Assembly (NCBI GenBank): GCA_024734555.1
Contig: JANPWX010000130.1
Location: forward strand, 748,663-812,662
Reading direction: 5' to 3'
DNA from: Trochalopteron elliotii
Taxonomy: Eukaryota; Chordata; Aves; Passeriformes; Leiothrichidae
DNA: 64,000 nucleotides
The notes under the pieces are model-generated. The model did no database searches and was not told where the DNA came from. It worked only from the letters and a program-made list of their open reading frames with translations. Below are positions 24,601 to 36,799 of this stretch, piece by piece. The stretch's first letter is position 1. Every line of letters begins with the position of its first letter. The translations under genes and the position numbers were made by a program.

Positions 24601-24876
24601 ACGGAGATGGTTAAACTAGAAGAGCACTGTGAGGAGGTGCTTAGTTTTATTTATTGTTTGAAGCAGAAAAAAACACACTGCTCAAGAAAAGAGGTAATGA
24701 CCCAAGAGACTGCCAATGTGCAGGAGTGGAAATTCTGAGAACAGAAGAGTCCACTTTCTGCAGCACTGTGTGAAATAGGGACCAAAAATATACTCATTCA
24801 CCAGATTGACCATGGCACATGATTTAATCCCTGAATCGCATCAATTATGGGGATCTTTGTCTGATCTCAAAATTTG

Positions 24877-24897
24877 AAAAAAAAAAAAAAAAAAAAA
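24877..24897 (+). repeat. A21 homopolymer
   Basis: Twenty-one A in a row follow AAAATTTG and end at GGC. It could be a retroposon tail, but no polyadenylation signal or recognisable element body lies just upstream. It could also be plain slippage. Confidence 0.9.
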
Positions 24898-26928
24898 GGC
24901 ACTAGGGACCCAAAGCTGAGATTTTGGAAGGAGTCAGCTTTTTCTGAACACCAGTAGTGACAGGCTGGGTCCTGTGGGAGCAGAGAGAAACGTTTTGGCT
25001 TGCTCTAGTGCAGTCAGACCTTTGGGGATTCAGGCTTCTCTGCCTGGGAGCAGTAAAGAAGTTGTCTCTTATGCTGAACTCTGAAGCTGAGGAAGGCAGC
25101 TGAGATCCCAAATGGCTTCAGTTGTTTTACATGAGGGGCAGAATGCCATGGTGGCTGGAAATGGAGCTCGTGGATGGACAGACACAAAGTGCTGTGTTCT
25201 CCTGCATCCAGTTCAGTAAGGTGTCTTGGGACTGCTCTGAATCATTCCCTTCTGAACTTCTTTTTTTATGTGCAGTGATGCTCAGAGATGGAGATGGGCA
25301 CATGTATGAATGGGAAATTCACAAATATTCACATCCGTCCATACATTAAAATGGCAGAAGAAAATAAGCTTTTAATCTCTTTTATTTCAAGAACCAGAGT
25401 TCTGGTCTATTCTTTTCATGCAACTTCCTAATGAGCAGACAATAAGACTGCTACATACTTTCGTAATGAATAGATTATGTGGTTGAAAAAGGAAGCATTA
25501 TTTCAATTAGTTATGCCAGTTGTGAATTATAACACAGTTTTAATTGAAGAAAAGGGAAATCCACATGAATATCCACTGCATTAATCAAGATGAGATGCCT
25601 TGCAGTGAATACTGAACACATAATAAGGAAACACCAAGAATAAAATGTCACAGTTTAGAGATATTATATCTTACCTCTTCCATGCACCAGACCATCAGGA
25701 TTAATTGAACCAGTGCAAAATGTTGTGGTTGGTGACATGTTCATTGTTGCTAAAAGGAAATGAAAGTGTAGGCACAATTTAGCTCATTTATCAAAAGCTG
25801 GTCCATCCAGAACTTTTCACAAAACTCAGCTGATGAAGTTCCCTTAATCAGTTTTCCAGACAGTTACAGAAGCATAGACCCATCTTTGTTGGATATTTTT
25901 GTACCACAGTTCATTAAAGGGAAATATATGTGAGGACACATAGACATAGACAAACATTTTCAAACTGCATTAGTTGTTTGAACAGAATTTTATGTCTTTT
26001 TGATATGAAATGTTTTTTTAACTACCTCACAGGCTTTGCATTCTGGAAGAACTGATGTGCAAATAGGTCTTTGATATTGCTATTATATATTTCGAACTTT
26101 CAAAATTGTACTTCATTACAGAGAGAGGCAAATTCTACCTCAACAACCTTTGTCCGTCTCCTGAAATTTTTCTGGAATCTTAAGTGGGATTAACCAGCAG
26201 AAATGCAATAGTAAAACAGAAGAGCTGGGGTATATCCTGCTTATCCAAAATCACAACACAGAGCAAAGGTACTCATTCCAAAAAGCAGGAGGATAATTCA
26301 CTTCTATTATAACCAGATCAGATGAGCTAATATGAATATCAAATTATATGATTATACCAGTAGATGAGTTATGAAAAAATGAACTCTGAATCCCGCATTG
26401 TGAGTACACCAGAACACCAGAAGCTTGGTCCATGCACCCGCTTGGGAAACAATGCAAGGCCCAGTTCTCCTCTTATATACTCTGGACTGCTACAGATTAA
26501 TAAAATTCAGAGCCAGATTGAATAGTATGTTCTCTAATCACAGACCTTAGACTGCTGTCCTCACAATGAGCTTTGTGTGTCTCCCTAAAACACAGCCTGC
26601 ACAAAGCAGGCATCCACTTTGGGCTCAGAAACAGAGAATTTGCTGCTTCCCCTGCTGGTCTGTTCCAATGGTTAGTCACTCTCACTCTTAAAAATGTGTT
26701 ACTTATTTCCCATCTGGCATCCAGATATGGGAATGTATGTTTGAATAGCTCTGCTGACTTCAATCTGGTAGTCCTGATGAGAGGAGAAACAGACTTGAGG
26801 TCTGTTTGCTCCTGATCCTGACTTGGAGAGCCCATTAGTGCTGCAGGTCTGAGTGCTTGGTGCCAGCTACTCCAGCCAGCAAGCTGGGGATGTTCCTTAC
26901 TGTCCTATCATTTTCTTCTGCTTGTTCC

Positions 26929-26954
26929 ACTAAGTGAGCATTTGTTCACTTAGT
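26929..26954. repeat. Short inverted repeat (9-base perfect stem)
   Basis: ACTAAGTGA at 26929-26937 is exactly complementary to TCACTTAGT at 26946-26954, with an 8-base loop. It is too short for a miRNA precursor and may be incidental. Confidence 0.6.
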
Positions 26955-27408
26955 CAGCCCTTACATGACTGTTCTACCCACTCCTTTTCCCCCCTTTCTC
27001 CCCCAGTGGGGAATTGTTGCAAAGTGCAGTGGTGTGCAGTGCCTGCCATTTCCATGAGCAGGGCAGGAGTTTATTCTGCCCATTCACGAGTTATTCTGAC
27101 TCTTTGAAACACACATGTGCGTGTGCACACAAAACCACGAGCAATCCCACTCAGAGTCTGTCTCAGGAATTCCTGCTGAAAGCTGTCAGTTATCCCACAC
27201 TGACATGAGCTCCCTTTTGGTGTTATAAAAGTCAAACCAATCCTGTTGCAGAGGATCAGAAAGTCAGTGCATGACAAATCAGGCAGTTGCTAGAGAGTGA
27301 TAAAATTTTCATTTTGGATCAATAATGGTCTATGACAGTGTCTAGGTAACAATTTTAACACTTCTACTACAACATGATTTTGTAATGTCGCAGCTAATCT
27401 TGTAATGA

Positions 27409-27424
27409 TATCGCCACCTGGTGC
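27409..27424 (-). promoter_or_regulatory. CTCF-like motif in a CpG-bearing block
   Basis: On the minus strand GCACCAGGTGGCGATA resembles the CTCF core CCACCAGGGGGCGC, with about three differences. It lies in a block (27.36-27.53 kb) with more CpG than its surroundings, so it may be a conserved non-coding element. The call is by eye. Confidence 0.25.
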
Positions 27425-27429
27425 CTGCT

Positions 27430-29850
27430 GCATCGTATACCAAGCAGCAGGAAACGCAGCGTTACTATGACAATTTCCGTGGCAGATGCTGAGGGCTTCA
27501 TGTAAAATATTTGGCTCAGAACGCTTCTTGTGAGGTGGGCAGGATGGGCACAGCTGGAGCCTGGGTGTGTGATGATTTTGGAAGGTGGTGGTTGCCACCA
27601 CAGTGCCATTTGTGAAGCCGGTATAACCCTGTAGTTTACTGCAGGGTATGTCTGCTGGGAGACACTGAGGTGGTGGCTGTGTCCCCTCTGGGCACCGTGC
27701 AATACAACGGGTGCTGCAGGTCAATGCTCCGGAAATACCTTTTCCTGTCTTCATCCCAGTGTCCAAGAAAACTCCTCTTTTTTTGAATACTCTTCAAATG
27801 CATAAGAGCTCCCTTTCATTTCTGTGGCTTTGGTGCTGGAGGGACATTGAATCACCTATCAAGAGCCAGTTTCTGCTTCACTCAAAGTGAGAAGTCTCAC
27901 AAAGTTCCAGAGCTAGGGGTTGCCCTTTGCTATGTTGCACTCATAATGAGGGCTGCAGGAGATAGACCTTCAGCACAGCATTGTAATCTCTAGATATGCT
28001 GGGGAGATGACACCTAGAGATCTGATTTAATTCTATAATTTTAGTTCATGGTTTAGGATGAACTACCTCCTTGTAGGTTCAATCCAGAGAAGATTCCATT
28101 TCTCTACCCTAATATGCTGTGAATCCTTCACCCACACCAACTTGGCTGAAGGAGTCTGCTGCTGTGACAAGCAATTCTGCTCCTTCTGAGTCAAGTGAGT
28201 CCTGGAATGGCCTCTACCTCACATCCTCTCTGCACATTGTCTTGGAGAGAGTACTTTTGGACAACACTGGGACACCATCCCATGCTGTGCTGAGCTACAG
28301 ATTTTCACAATTGCCTCACTGTGCAGAAGGGAACCGGGAACTTGGCCACGACCATTTCCTAAGCTCCTTATATTGTGCTGTGGTTTGCAAGAGCTTTTGT
28401 GCCCTAGGCCAAGCAGAAGTGCCAGCTCACCCTCCCACCCTAAAATGCAGGCTTCAGGTAGGAGAAATATGCCCCTGTGTGCTGTTGCATGAAGTCATAT
28501 GATGTCACGAGAAGGGTGAGCAGGACAGTGGGGTGGGCTGGTTGTGAGCAGCAGGGAAAGGTGCAGCAGCTAGGAAACCTGGAAGAGCAGAAAGTCCTGG
28601 AGTGCTATGACTTTTTCTAGTGGGTTTTCCTCTGCCATGGAAGAATGGGTCAAATCAAGATACAGAAAGAAGAAGGTTGAACAGAGCAGTGGGTGCTAGA
28701 GGAGAGAGATTAAGTTGGGGCAGATGGCAAGCTCAGGGGTCACCTCAGAGAGGATCTGCTCGTAAAAACAGTGCTTGGTTCTTCACACCCTCCATTCCCC
28801 TTTCTGTCACAGAGTATGAGGAAGGGGAGTACTTCCTCTGCCCCTACCAAGATCCTTCCAGAATCTCTGTTGCCTGGCTGTCATACCAGGTCTGTTCATG
28901 GATGCAGGCAGACCTTACTTCCAGCTGCTGACTGCCATGTTCCTAACAACTTCTCTTCCCATTCCCCAGCATACCAGGAGTGCAGAGGAACTGCACTCCT
29001 GGGTGTGCACTATTCTGGGTGTGCAGGTACACTCTTACCTGTGTAGGTGACCCCTCCAAATATTAAGATACAGTGCAGAGTCACCCTTGGACTCATGTCC
29101 AATCATTTCTTTGTGCTTTATCCTGGGGAGATGTCCCTGCTCAGCACTTCTGCATTCCTCTAGCATTCATTCCTCAGCACTCCAACAGCAACTCTGTCCC
29201 ATCTGGGAGGGCCTGTATTTATTCTGTTGGACATCTCTAGCCAGTTAGGGCACTAAGAATCAGTGGCCCTATCTGTCCCTAGCCCTGAATTTTTGATGCA
29301 TTAAGTACTTGCTGAATTGATTGACTTTGGAGCTGCTATGGTTCAGGAGTTTGGCCACCAGTCTTCCAATGAACAAACCAACACATCCAGCCAAACTCGA
29401 GCTTGCATTCATCAGCCAAGTGAAGGGAATTAGGCATATTGACACCAGATGAGAATCTGGCCCTAAAATATCTGTAAGACAAAGAATGGAAAGCAGGGAA
29501 AGTTTTCATAGATATTCCATTTAATGTTTTGTAAACTTTCCTGCTATGTTGCTAGGGAGATTTTAATACATCAATGTGTTTAAAATAGATCTCAGTGAGA
29601 TGTTTGTAATTGGAGCTAATTCTCCCTCCACCCTGAACTTCCTTATTGTTCCCGGCACTATTTCATCTCCCTCCTGTCTGTAAAAGACCCCCTTGCTGAT
29701 CCACTTCCTGCCCCTGTAGCAGTACTAGGAACTTCACAAGGAATCCTTGTCCTAATGCACTTGGATGCTGACATTGCATTTTCAGCTAGCCAGGCTTCAT
29801 CTGGAGAGTGGAGCTCCTGCGTTTCCTGATGTGAGTCAGTTGTGAGGAAA
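27430..29850. other. Single-copy DNA with long chance open frames
   Basis: The minus-strand frame 27290-27766 (158 codons) and several plus-strand frames at 28.1-29.0 kb lack recognisable domains, splice support or codon bias. Around 29.29-29.47 kb there are segments reminiscent of an old sauropsid palindromic repeat, given as a finding. Confidence 0.45.
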
Positions 29851-29851
29851 G

Positions 29852-29888
29852 TGTTTAACCTTTTTGTCAAAGGTTAAACATATAAAAG
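29852..29888 (+). promoter_or_regulatory. Hairpin followed directly by a TATA box
   Basis: TGTTTAACCTTT at 29852-29863 pairs perfectly with AAAGGTTAAACA at 29869-29880 across a 5-base loop. TATAAAAG begins at 29881, the next base. GC is low and no island is present, so if this is a promoter it would be of the TATA-dependent, tissue-specific or transposon-derived type. No transcript start or coding exon is identified downstream. Confidence 0.3.
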
Positions 29889-29889
29889 G

Positions 29890-31984
29890 GGAATGTGAAG
29901 CTCTTGTGTTCCTGTTGTTGCCACATTAAAGAGAGCAGCTTTCACGGCTGAGCAAAATCTTACTTTTCAGGGGGGATATTTCTTTCCATATCCAATACAA
30001 AGCTGCAGCTTACTGCACTTGTTAAGGAAAATGTATGTTTAAACAGACTATATTACAAGGTCATTCATTGACTGTTTCCATTAGTTTTTTTTCCCATTTT
30101 GCTAGTCCTCTCTGCCTTTCTCAAAGGATTTGAAGAGACTTGGACAGGCATTTGTATGAAGTGAGGAAATTAGAATTTTTCAAAACAGTCCATTTGTATA
30201 AAATATAAAGATCTTCAAAGCAAAATAAAGAGCAAGCAGTCTTTAGTTTGAAAGCAAAAGAATTTGTCACTTCTTTTTCTTATTGACACCATATTATTTT
30301 AATCCATCTTTCTCCACAATTTGGCTGAGCATACTGGTTTTTTACCCATAATTACCAAGACTGATGATGTAGCTATGTTACCTACAATCACATACCTCTT
30401 TCCCCTGACTAAATACTTAATGGCATGCTCTTGTCATGATCCAGAGCACTCTGTCAAAGAGCTCATTCCAGTTTTGCTCTGTGTTCTTTGCTTCTGCCCT
30501 TTGCGAAGCACGGGAACACAGACCTATTTTTGTTGAGAGGTAATTCCCCAGGTGACCTGCTGGTTCTGCACCAATCACCCCACTGATAATTTGTTGGTTG
30601 TCTTTATGGTTGGGTCTGAAATACCCCACTGTAATCAATTGACTATGCTTATCCAATGAGTCTGAGAGAAAGTCAGGAAAAGACTGAAGGTTTGCTCTTG
30701 AATCTCTGTTGCTCAAGGCCTCCATTCTAGCAGATAATTAGAATGCTCTTCTTTGCTTTGGGTTCTTCTGCAGCTCTCTAGGATTGTGTCAAAAACTCCA
30801 CACAACACTTTTTCTGGGCTGGAAAGATACAGTCTTGAAAGGCAAAAGAGTATAAACAAAAGATAAAGGATAAAGAAAAATTAGAAACGTCATTCCCAAG
30901 GGAGTGTTCTCAACAATCTGTTAACTTTGCATTGGTGAGTTCATAACTACTTCCAAAAAAATGTCACAAACTCTTAGCAGAGCAGCTTGAACCTCTGCTG
31001 ATGAATTGAAGGAAATTTGTTCTAAAGAAAATACATCACACGAAGTTAACTCACAATACAGGATCAGCCAAAACCAACACCACAGAACAGGAATTCCTTC
31101 ATTTTAACAATACCACAATCTCATTGCTGGCTGAGCAGTAACATTAGAAACTGCACATGTAACACCTTCCCTTGCAGTTAAAATTTGGCAGTAGTGACTT
31201 AAAAAAAAAAATGCCTAAAAAAAACCAACCTCAATCTTCAGCCTGGATGTATTTATTTCATTAAGAGGATTTATGAGTTAACCACTGAGAAAATCCAATC
31301 AATGTAGTGTTAGGGTTCCTATGTTTTATTCCAGGCGAATATGTAATGTGTTATTCTAAATACACTGCAGAATGGTTCAAAGATGACACTGTGAGTGCTG
31401 CATGAACTGTGGAGGAGGACTGATTTTCCACTTCTCTGTTATGTGCTTCATCACTGTAGTTCTGTCTCCTCCTGCAAGGCCAACTCGATCTGACTGTGCT
31501 TTTCCTAATTACATCGCTTCCACTGAAAGGACAAAAGTAACCACTGTGAATCATGCTGTCAAGAAACCAGCCACTACCTTCCACGGTTCTTCATTTACAT
31601 TACAATTAAGTGCCTTTTGGTTCCAAAAACTAATTCCTTGCAAAGCAGGGGCAAAAGAGCTCTGTGTGAGGACTGCCTGGGCTCCAGAACTGGTGGTAAT
31701 ACAATGTTACGGCAGACACAGCATAGAGCAGCTGCATGGTCACTGCCACAGCTCCAGGCCGGCAGTTAATAGCTGTGACCCCCTCTGCTCCTGTACGGAA
31801 TGATTGTGAGAAGAAAACCTGGTTGCAGGTCAGTAAGACAAACACAGACCTGTCTCCTTGGACACATGACAGCTCCTGCTGTTTGCCTGCTATGGAAATA
31901 ATGGCTGCAGGAATACATGCAATTCCTGCACATGGCTTCTCTGGACCTTCCGCACCTCCCAAGCTCTAAGACTCCAGTGGAAGC
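29890..31984. other. Single-copy DNA, no gene recognised
   Basis: The stretch contains several frames of 90-130 codons on both strands (for example 30417-30725 minus and 31402-31803 plus). None has a recognisable domain or consistent splice signals. No interspersed repeat was recognised. Confidence 0.45.
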
Positions 31985-32108
31985 ACAGAATGGTTTGGGT
32001 TGGAAGGGACCTTCAAGAGCATCTTGTTCCAAGCCCCCTGCCATGGGCAGAGACACCTCCTGCTAGACCAGAGCTCCATCTAACCTGGCCTTGAACACTG
32101 CCAGGGAT
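31985..32108 (-). mobile_element. CR1 LINE 3' fragment
   Basis: The plus strand reads AGAATGGTTTGGGTTGGAAG, GGACCTTCAAGAGCATCTTG, CCCCCTGCCATGGGCAGAGA, CACCTCCTGCTAGACCAGAG and AACCTGGCCTTGAACACTGC. This is the reverse complement of the best-known avian CR1 3' region. It is one of the least diverged repeats here. It is 5'-truncated at about 124 bases, and the terminal ATTCTATGA repeats are lost or reduced. Confidence 0.92.
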
Positions 32109-32828
32109 ATATATACCAGTAACCCAGGAATATCCCTGGGATAGGATTTGTTCCACCTGACTGAATGTGTGAGTTAGGAATGCAGTAGAACCAGGCACTG
32201 TTTATTAATGGTTCAAGATGTTATAGAGATCTTCTACAGCAAAGGTGCTGTGATATTAGCAGATCTTTTGGGCAAGGAGGAACAGAAACAGGCTGTTTAT
32301 TTGAGCAGGGATATTTTCTTCCTTTCTTCCTCCCTACTCAGATCTCTTCTCAACCAGATTCTCAGATATTGGACAAAAACCTCACCAAAACCCAAACTAT
32401 ACAACAAAAAGGTTTTTAAAGGTTTTTCTGATTTGTAGAAACCTGGTTCAGGCATTCTGAAGACAGAAAGTTGCTAGAATGACAGAAAGTCATGAGGTTT
32501 ATAATTGGGAAGGGAGTAAAAGGATGACAAAACACACACTGCTACTTCTTTTAGGACAGAAGGCTTCACAGGGAGAGAAGCCTATGTGAAAAAAAGTGAT
32601 TATTTCTGCTGCTGTCACTCTGAACACTATGGGCAGTTGCCTCCACCTTTATTCAGTTTAAACAATAATTTAGCCTTTTCCTTTGCAGCATCAGGACATC
32701 CTCCCACGTTTAGTCGCAGACTACCAAAACCCTGTGTGTATTTGTCAGTGGTGCAGAACTCTTCTTCCTTACAGACACAGGACAGTTTCCAATCCATTTC
32801 AGCTAGAAAGATGAATTGGAATTGGATT
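32109..32828. other. Single-copy DNA, no gene recognised
   Basis: Short stretch between the CR1 fragment and the MIR-like fossil. Open frames here (76 and 81 codons) have no recognisable content. Confidence 0.5.
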
Positions 32829-32982
32829 TGAGATGAGAGAGCCTGGGCTCATTTCCCAATTCTGCCATGTACATCTTGCAGTCTTGGGCAAATCTTAGCT
32901 CTGTCTGTTCTGAGCTATTTGGGGCAGGCACTTTCTCATTTGCTATGCATACATGAAGTGCTTAGCACAAAGGGGACTCCAA
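32829..32982 (+). mobile_element. MIR-like SINE fossil with sauropsid LINE-type tail
   Basis: The 5' half carries MIR-like motifs: GAGCCTGGGCTCATTTCCCA, ATTCTGCCATGTACATC and CTTGGGCAAATCTTAGC. The 3' half, GAGCTATTTGGGGCAGGCAC, TTTCTCATTTGCTATG and GTGCTTAGCACAAAGGGG, resembles the tail shared by turtle and crocodile tRNA-SINEs and old CR1/L3 LINEs ('gagctgtttggggcagggactgtctc', 'cgcctagcacaatgggg'). The combination suggests a SINE that used a CR1/L3-type LINE for mobilisation. It is diverged, so it predates modern birds. Confidence 0.6.
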
Positions 32983-34964
32983 CCACTCATGAGTAACCAG
33001 TAACAGATGGTTATAAGTTGTCAGTGTGACTAGGTATTCCCACTCTGATAGTTTTTGCTAGCAATTTTTATCTTTTAAGAAATCTTGCCAACAGGCCAAA
33101 ACTGGAAGTATGTAAAAGAAAAATTAAACGAAGGAGTCCATTTTCAAAATGTGTTTTTTCCAGATCTAAAATACTGAAAAGGCTTTCCACTGTAGGAGCT
33201 GAGACACATTGGACAAACTGGCAAAGTCCCACTAAAGCCAAATGTCAGTGCTGTGCTCACTTAAATCAATGGTAAGCTCATCTTTCTGACTTCCAGAAAT
33301 GGTGTAAAGAACTCTTTGGGGACAGATATTTCCTTAATTTCTTACTTGCATTCACTCAAATGAGCTTTTCACAATTAGGAGTTTCCCTGTTTGGCAGCAC
33401 TTCTGCATTGTCACAGGCAGAGATGACATAATAAACTGCTCTTACGCATATTCTGGAGCTCGTCGGAGTAAAAATAGTGGCCCTCAGCTTTAATCTCTGG
33501 AACTTCGAGTCTCGGTGCAGCTATTCTGATGGCAGGAGTGAGCAGATCTGGCTAAGGCAGGAAACAGATGTATCCTCTTATTCTTAACATAAATTTTGGG
33601 GGTTTATTTTTTGGTTAGTTGCAGTCCTAATCTCACTTTTGATCGAGTGCGGAGGAAAACAGTAATTAGTGAAGTATTAGTGTTATTATTATTTCCTGAC
33701 ATTAACTCTCCTGCTACTTGTCCATCCTTTTCTCAGGCCCAGCAAAATGGTGTGTGGCTTTAACAGCTGAAGAGCATTTTTTATTGCTGGTCCCTCCCTG
33801 AGCTCTGAAGTTCAGTGCCTTCCCTCTACTAAGCTATGTGGGTGGTAAGGGCCTTAGAACAGTATAGCTTAAGCAGGAAGTGGAATATGTTTTATTAGTG
33901 GAATTTTTGTCATTGGAGAAAATGACATTTGTTTTCCAAATGCACTGTTTTTTTTTTTTTTTAATCTGCAAAGCAGATACAAATGTAGTTTATACCAACT
34001 ATTTTATTGTGCAGCAATGTATAATAACTAATATCTATTAACATGATTGTTGTGATTTTAAAATTAGTGAGTCAATTTTTAACATGACTCCAAATAACGC
34101 AAAATTGCAATTTGGCTTAAGCCATCATAGAGGTGGCCAAGGCAAAAAAAGAGAGGAGTCGATTTACCAGACATCCCAGTCAGGAATTGTCCCCTCATCC
34201 TCTGAAGGTGAGACCTACAACTAAGAACAGGAAGTTTGTCCTGCCCGTTGCTTTCCATGAGAATGAGTACCCCAGCATTTCTGACACCTCTCTACTTACC
34301 CTACTGCAAAAAGCATAATCGTTTGCTGTGCAGCAGGCAGCACAAGCACATCCTTCCCTCCTAACATCTGGTCTGGATAGATACTCCAGGGACCATGAGG
34401 AGATGCAGAGTGGTTATTTTTTTTCCTCTCCCTCTTTCACTCTTTTTTCCCCCCAGCAATTACATAATAGTTCATTTTGGGCAGCTGTAGTTATCCCTGG
34501 TGGAAAGGTTTTGTTCCCTAAGCAGTAATGATAGTACTTCAGACCATATTGCAAACATTTATGTAATTTTTTACACAAACCTGCTACATATGTACTTTTT
34601 TAGTTACTCTGGTATTGTTCTCAGTACATCATAACTCTACAGTGTAAGATAGTTATGAGAAGATATCCCTCCTGTAATTTCATTTTCTTAAGACCCAGAA
34701 ATTTATTTTGAAGGCAATGTTTTCTACAAAAGACAAGTTTTATTTAAAGCATCTCTGTAGTCAAGCAGAGATAATCATTCAAGAGGCAATTTAGTTTATT
34801 TTTATAAAACTCTTTAGATCTTTCATCATTGTATTTAATTGGCTTTCATTGTTCTGAGCTGCTTTTAATCCATTTTGACACTTTATTTAAAACCCACAAT
34901 TACAGGTTAGAATAATTATGACCACTGAGGCAAATTCAGTTCTGAGGTCAGTCAGTGAAACCGC
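32983..34964. other. AT-rich single-copy DNA
   Basis: No gene or repeat is recognised. A 15-base T run lies at 33948-33962. A segment near 33.44-33.56 kb has several CpG in a CpG-poor setting (GAGCTCGTCGGAG, ACTTCGAGTCTCGGTG) and may be a conserved element. Confidence 0.45.
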
Positions 34965-35285
34965 ACAACATTGGGGCTGTTGAGGTTAGAAAAGACCTCT
35001 AAGATCATAAACCCAACCATTAAACTAGCTGTGGTTCACCACTAAGTGCCACATCCACACCTTTTTTGAACACTTTCAGGGATGGTGACTCAACCACTTC
35101 CCTGGGCAGCCTGTTCCATTGCTTGATAACCTTTCTGGTGAATTAATTTTTCCTAATTATCCAACATATAATATATATATATATAGGAAATAGATATATT
35201 TCCTAATTATCCAATATAAATCTCCCCTGGAAAAATTTAAGGCTATTTCCTCTTGTCCTGCCTTGTTACCTGGGAGAAGAAATTA
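34965..35285 (-). mobile_element. CR1 LINE 3' fragment with internal duplication
   Basis: The reverse complement of the CR1 3' region is clear: GTTGAGGTTAGAAAAGACCT, CTAAGATCATAAACCCAACC, CACCACTAAGTGCCACATCC, CCTGGGCAGCCTGTTCCATT and TTTCCTCTTGTCCTGCCTTG. Inside it, TTTCCTAATTATCCAA is present twice (35149-35164 and 35199-35214), separated by an AT microsatellite that is not part of CR1. The copy is diverged and non-coding. Confidence 0.9.
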
Positions 35286-36750
35286 TTTTGATTTATGTTT
35301 TTTTAAATGCACAAATTTGGATAGAAGATTCCTTCAAGATCTTCAGTATAAAATCAGGATTGTTTGTTCTATTCAATATTTTCAATGAAAACAAGGAGGA
35401 AGAGAAAGACGGATGGGAATGATGCATAGAACCACCTGCTGGCCATTGCTAAAAAACAAAGCAACTTGTGTCATATGGGTCACAACCTCCTGCAGGCTGG
35501 GGGCAGAGTGGCTGGAAAAAGCTGCCTGTGGGAGAGTTCTCAACAGAAATTGTTCAAATAATCCAAGTAGTTTAGTTTTGATTGTTAAACCAAATCCATC
35601 TACATTGATTCTAGGGACATATTCAGAGGACCTGCCCATTTTTGCAGCCATAGTTTTGTAGAGAAACTCTGATCTTTTGGATGAGACATCTCTAAGAGAG
35701 TCAAAATTTTGGGGGTTCAAAATGTGATGGGTTTTTTTTCTATTATCTTGTAACAATCACAGCATGCTCATTATTTTGGGGGTGTGATAACATGATGCAG
35801 ATTGGAAAGGCCTCATGTTACATCATCTTTGATGATTGAAAGTAAAAATTCTTGAAGTGGGTGGAGAAAGAATTGTTACCATTCCCTGCCACCCTGAAAT
35901 GACAAATGCTTGGAAAACTCCCAGAATGATATTGAAGTGCCTAAAAAAGTAAATATTTATTCTGCACACAAATCTTTTCGATCTGTCAGTAGCTGAATTT
36001 GATTATTCTTCTGTTGGTTTCTATTATTTGACTGGGTATTTGCAGACAGATGGCCTCTTATAGTGTTAATAAAAACAACTTATGTAGAATGATTGGACTG
36101 TATGGTAATTGGGGAAATACTGAGGATTAGGAAAGAGATTAGCCTGCCAAAACCTAATGTCTGTTTATACACATTTAATTCCATCTTATAGCAAATGAAG
36201 CTTATCTTCTTCAGATACATTCAGTTACTCTGGTCAAGTAAGGCTAGAGTTTGAGATACTGAGGAATGGAGGTTTGTAGGTCCAACTGATCTTCCTGTCA
36301 CATTTCACTGATCAAACAAAGAAAAGTGTATTTCTGAGTTTGATTTTAATAGCCAAAATTGCTGAACTTTTGAACCTGCGTGAGCAAATCTCTAAAATGC
36401 TCTGAACTCCAAATGATGCAAGAAAAGCTGAGAAGAGGCTAAACTGTGAACGGAGTTAACCAAAAGGCAACTGATTTTCTGTTCTCTAACAATGGGGGAC
36501 CCCAATCTCCCTTTTGCTTTTGTACTGTAGCATTCTGTTTGTTAAAAATCTTTCTAATCACAAGTGTCACTCACCCTCACATAGTGAAAATGTAAATAAG
36601 GAAAGTTTAACAAAGAATTAAACCAGATGAAACTTTGTTACAAAATCAGCACAAACATTTGGTGAACTTTACCAAGATGCAATGTTTTGAATTTGTTGAG
36701 GGTATACGATGTGAAAAAAACACCTCTGCTTTTGTAAAAATGGCATTAGT
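35286..36750. other. Single-copy DNA, no gene recognised
   Basis: The minus-strand frame 35382-35756 (124 codons) overlaps an open plus-strand frame and has no domain I can name. No repeats recognised. Confidence 0.45.
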
Positions 36751-36751
<1 letters not shown>

Positions 36752-36786
<35 letters not shown>

Positions 36787-36790
36787 CCCC
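36752..36790 (+). repeat. Poly-C tract (C32 T C6)
   Basis: Thirty-two C in a row, one T and six more C. On the opposite strand this is a G run able to form G-quadruplex structures, with i-motif potential on this strand. A tract this long is prone to length error in assembly and to polymorphism. The proline run in the frame at 36635-36832 is only a translation of it. Confidence 0.95.
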
Positions 36791-36799
36791 AAAAGCAAA

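Larger units (their letters stand above)
21634..27400. other. Single-copy DNA, no gene recognised
   Basis: This is 5.8 kb without an identifiable exon or repeat apart from the 21-base A run at 24877 and a short hairpin at 26929-26954. Weak tRNA-like bases at 24040-24054 were considered and rejected. Confidence 0.5.

Noticed and set aside
27290..27766. 158-codon minus-strand frame as a gene
   Set aside because: One or two frames of this length are expected by chance in 64 kb. It has no domain or splice support.
30362..30413. C/D snoRNA-like TGATGATGT with CTGA downstream
   Set aside because: The spacing is too short for a normal C/D snoRNA and there is no terminal stem.
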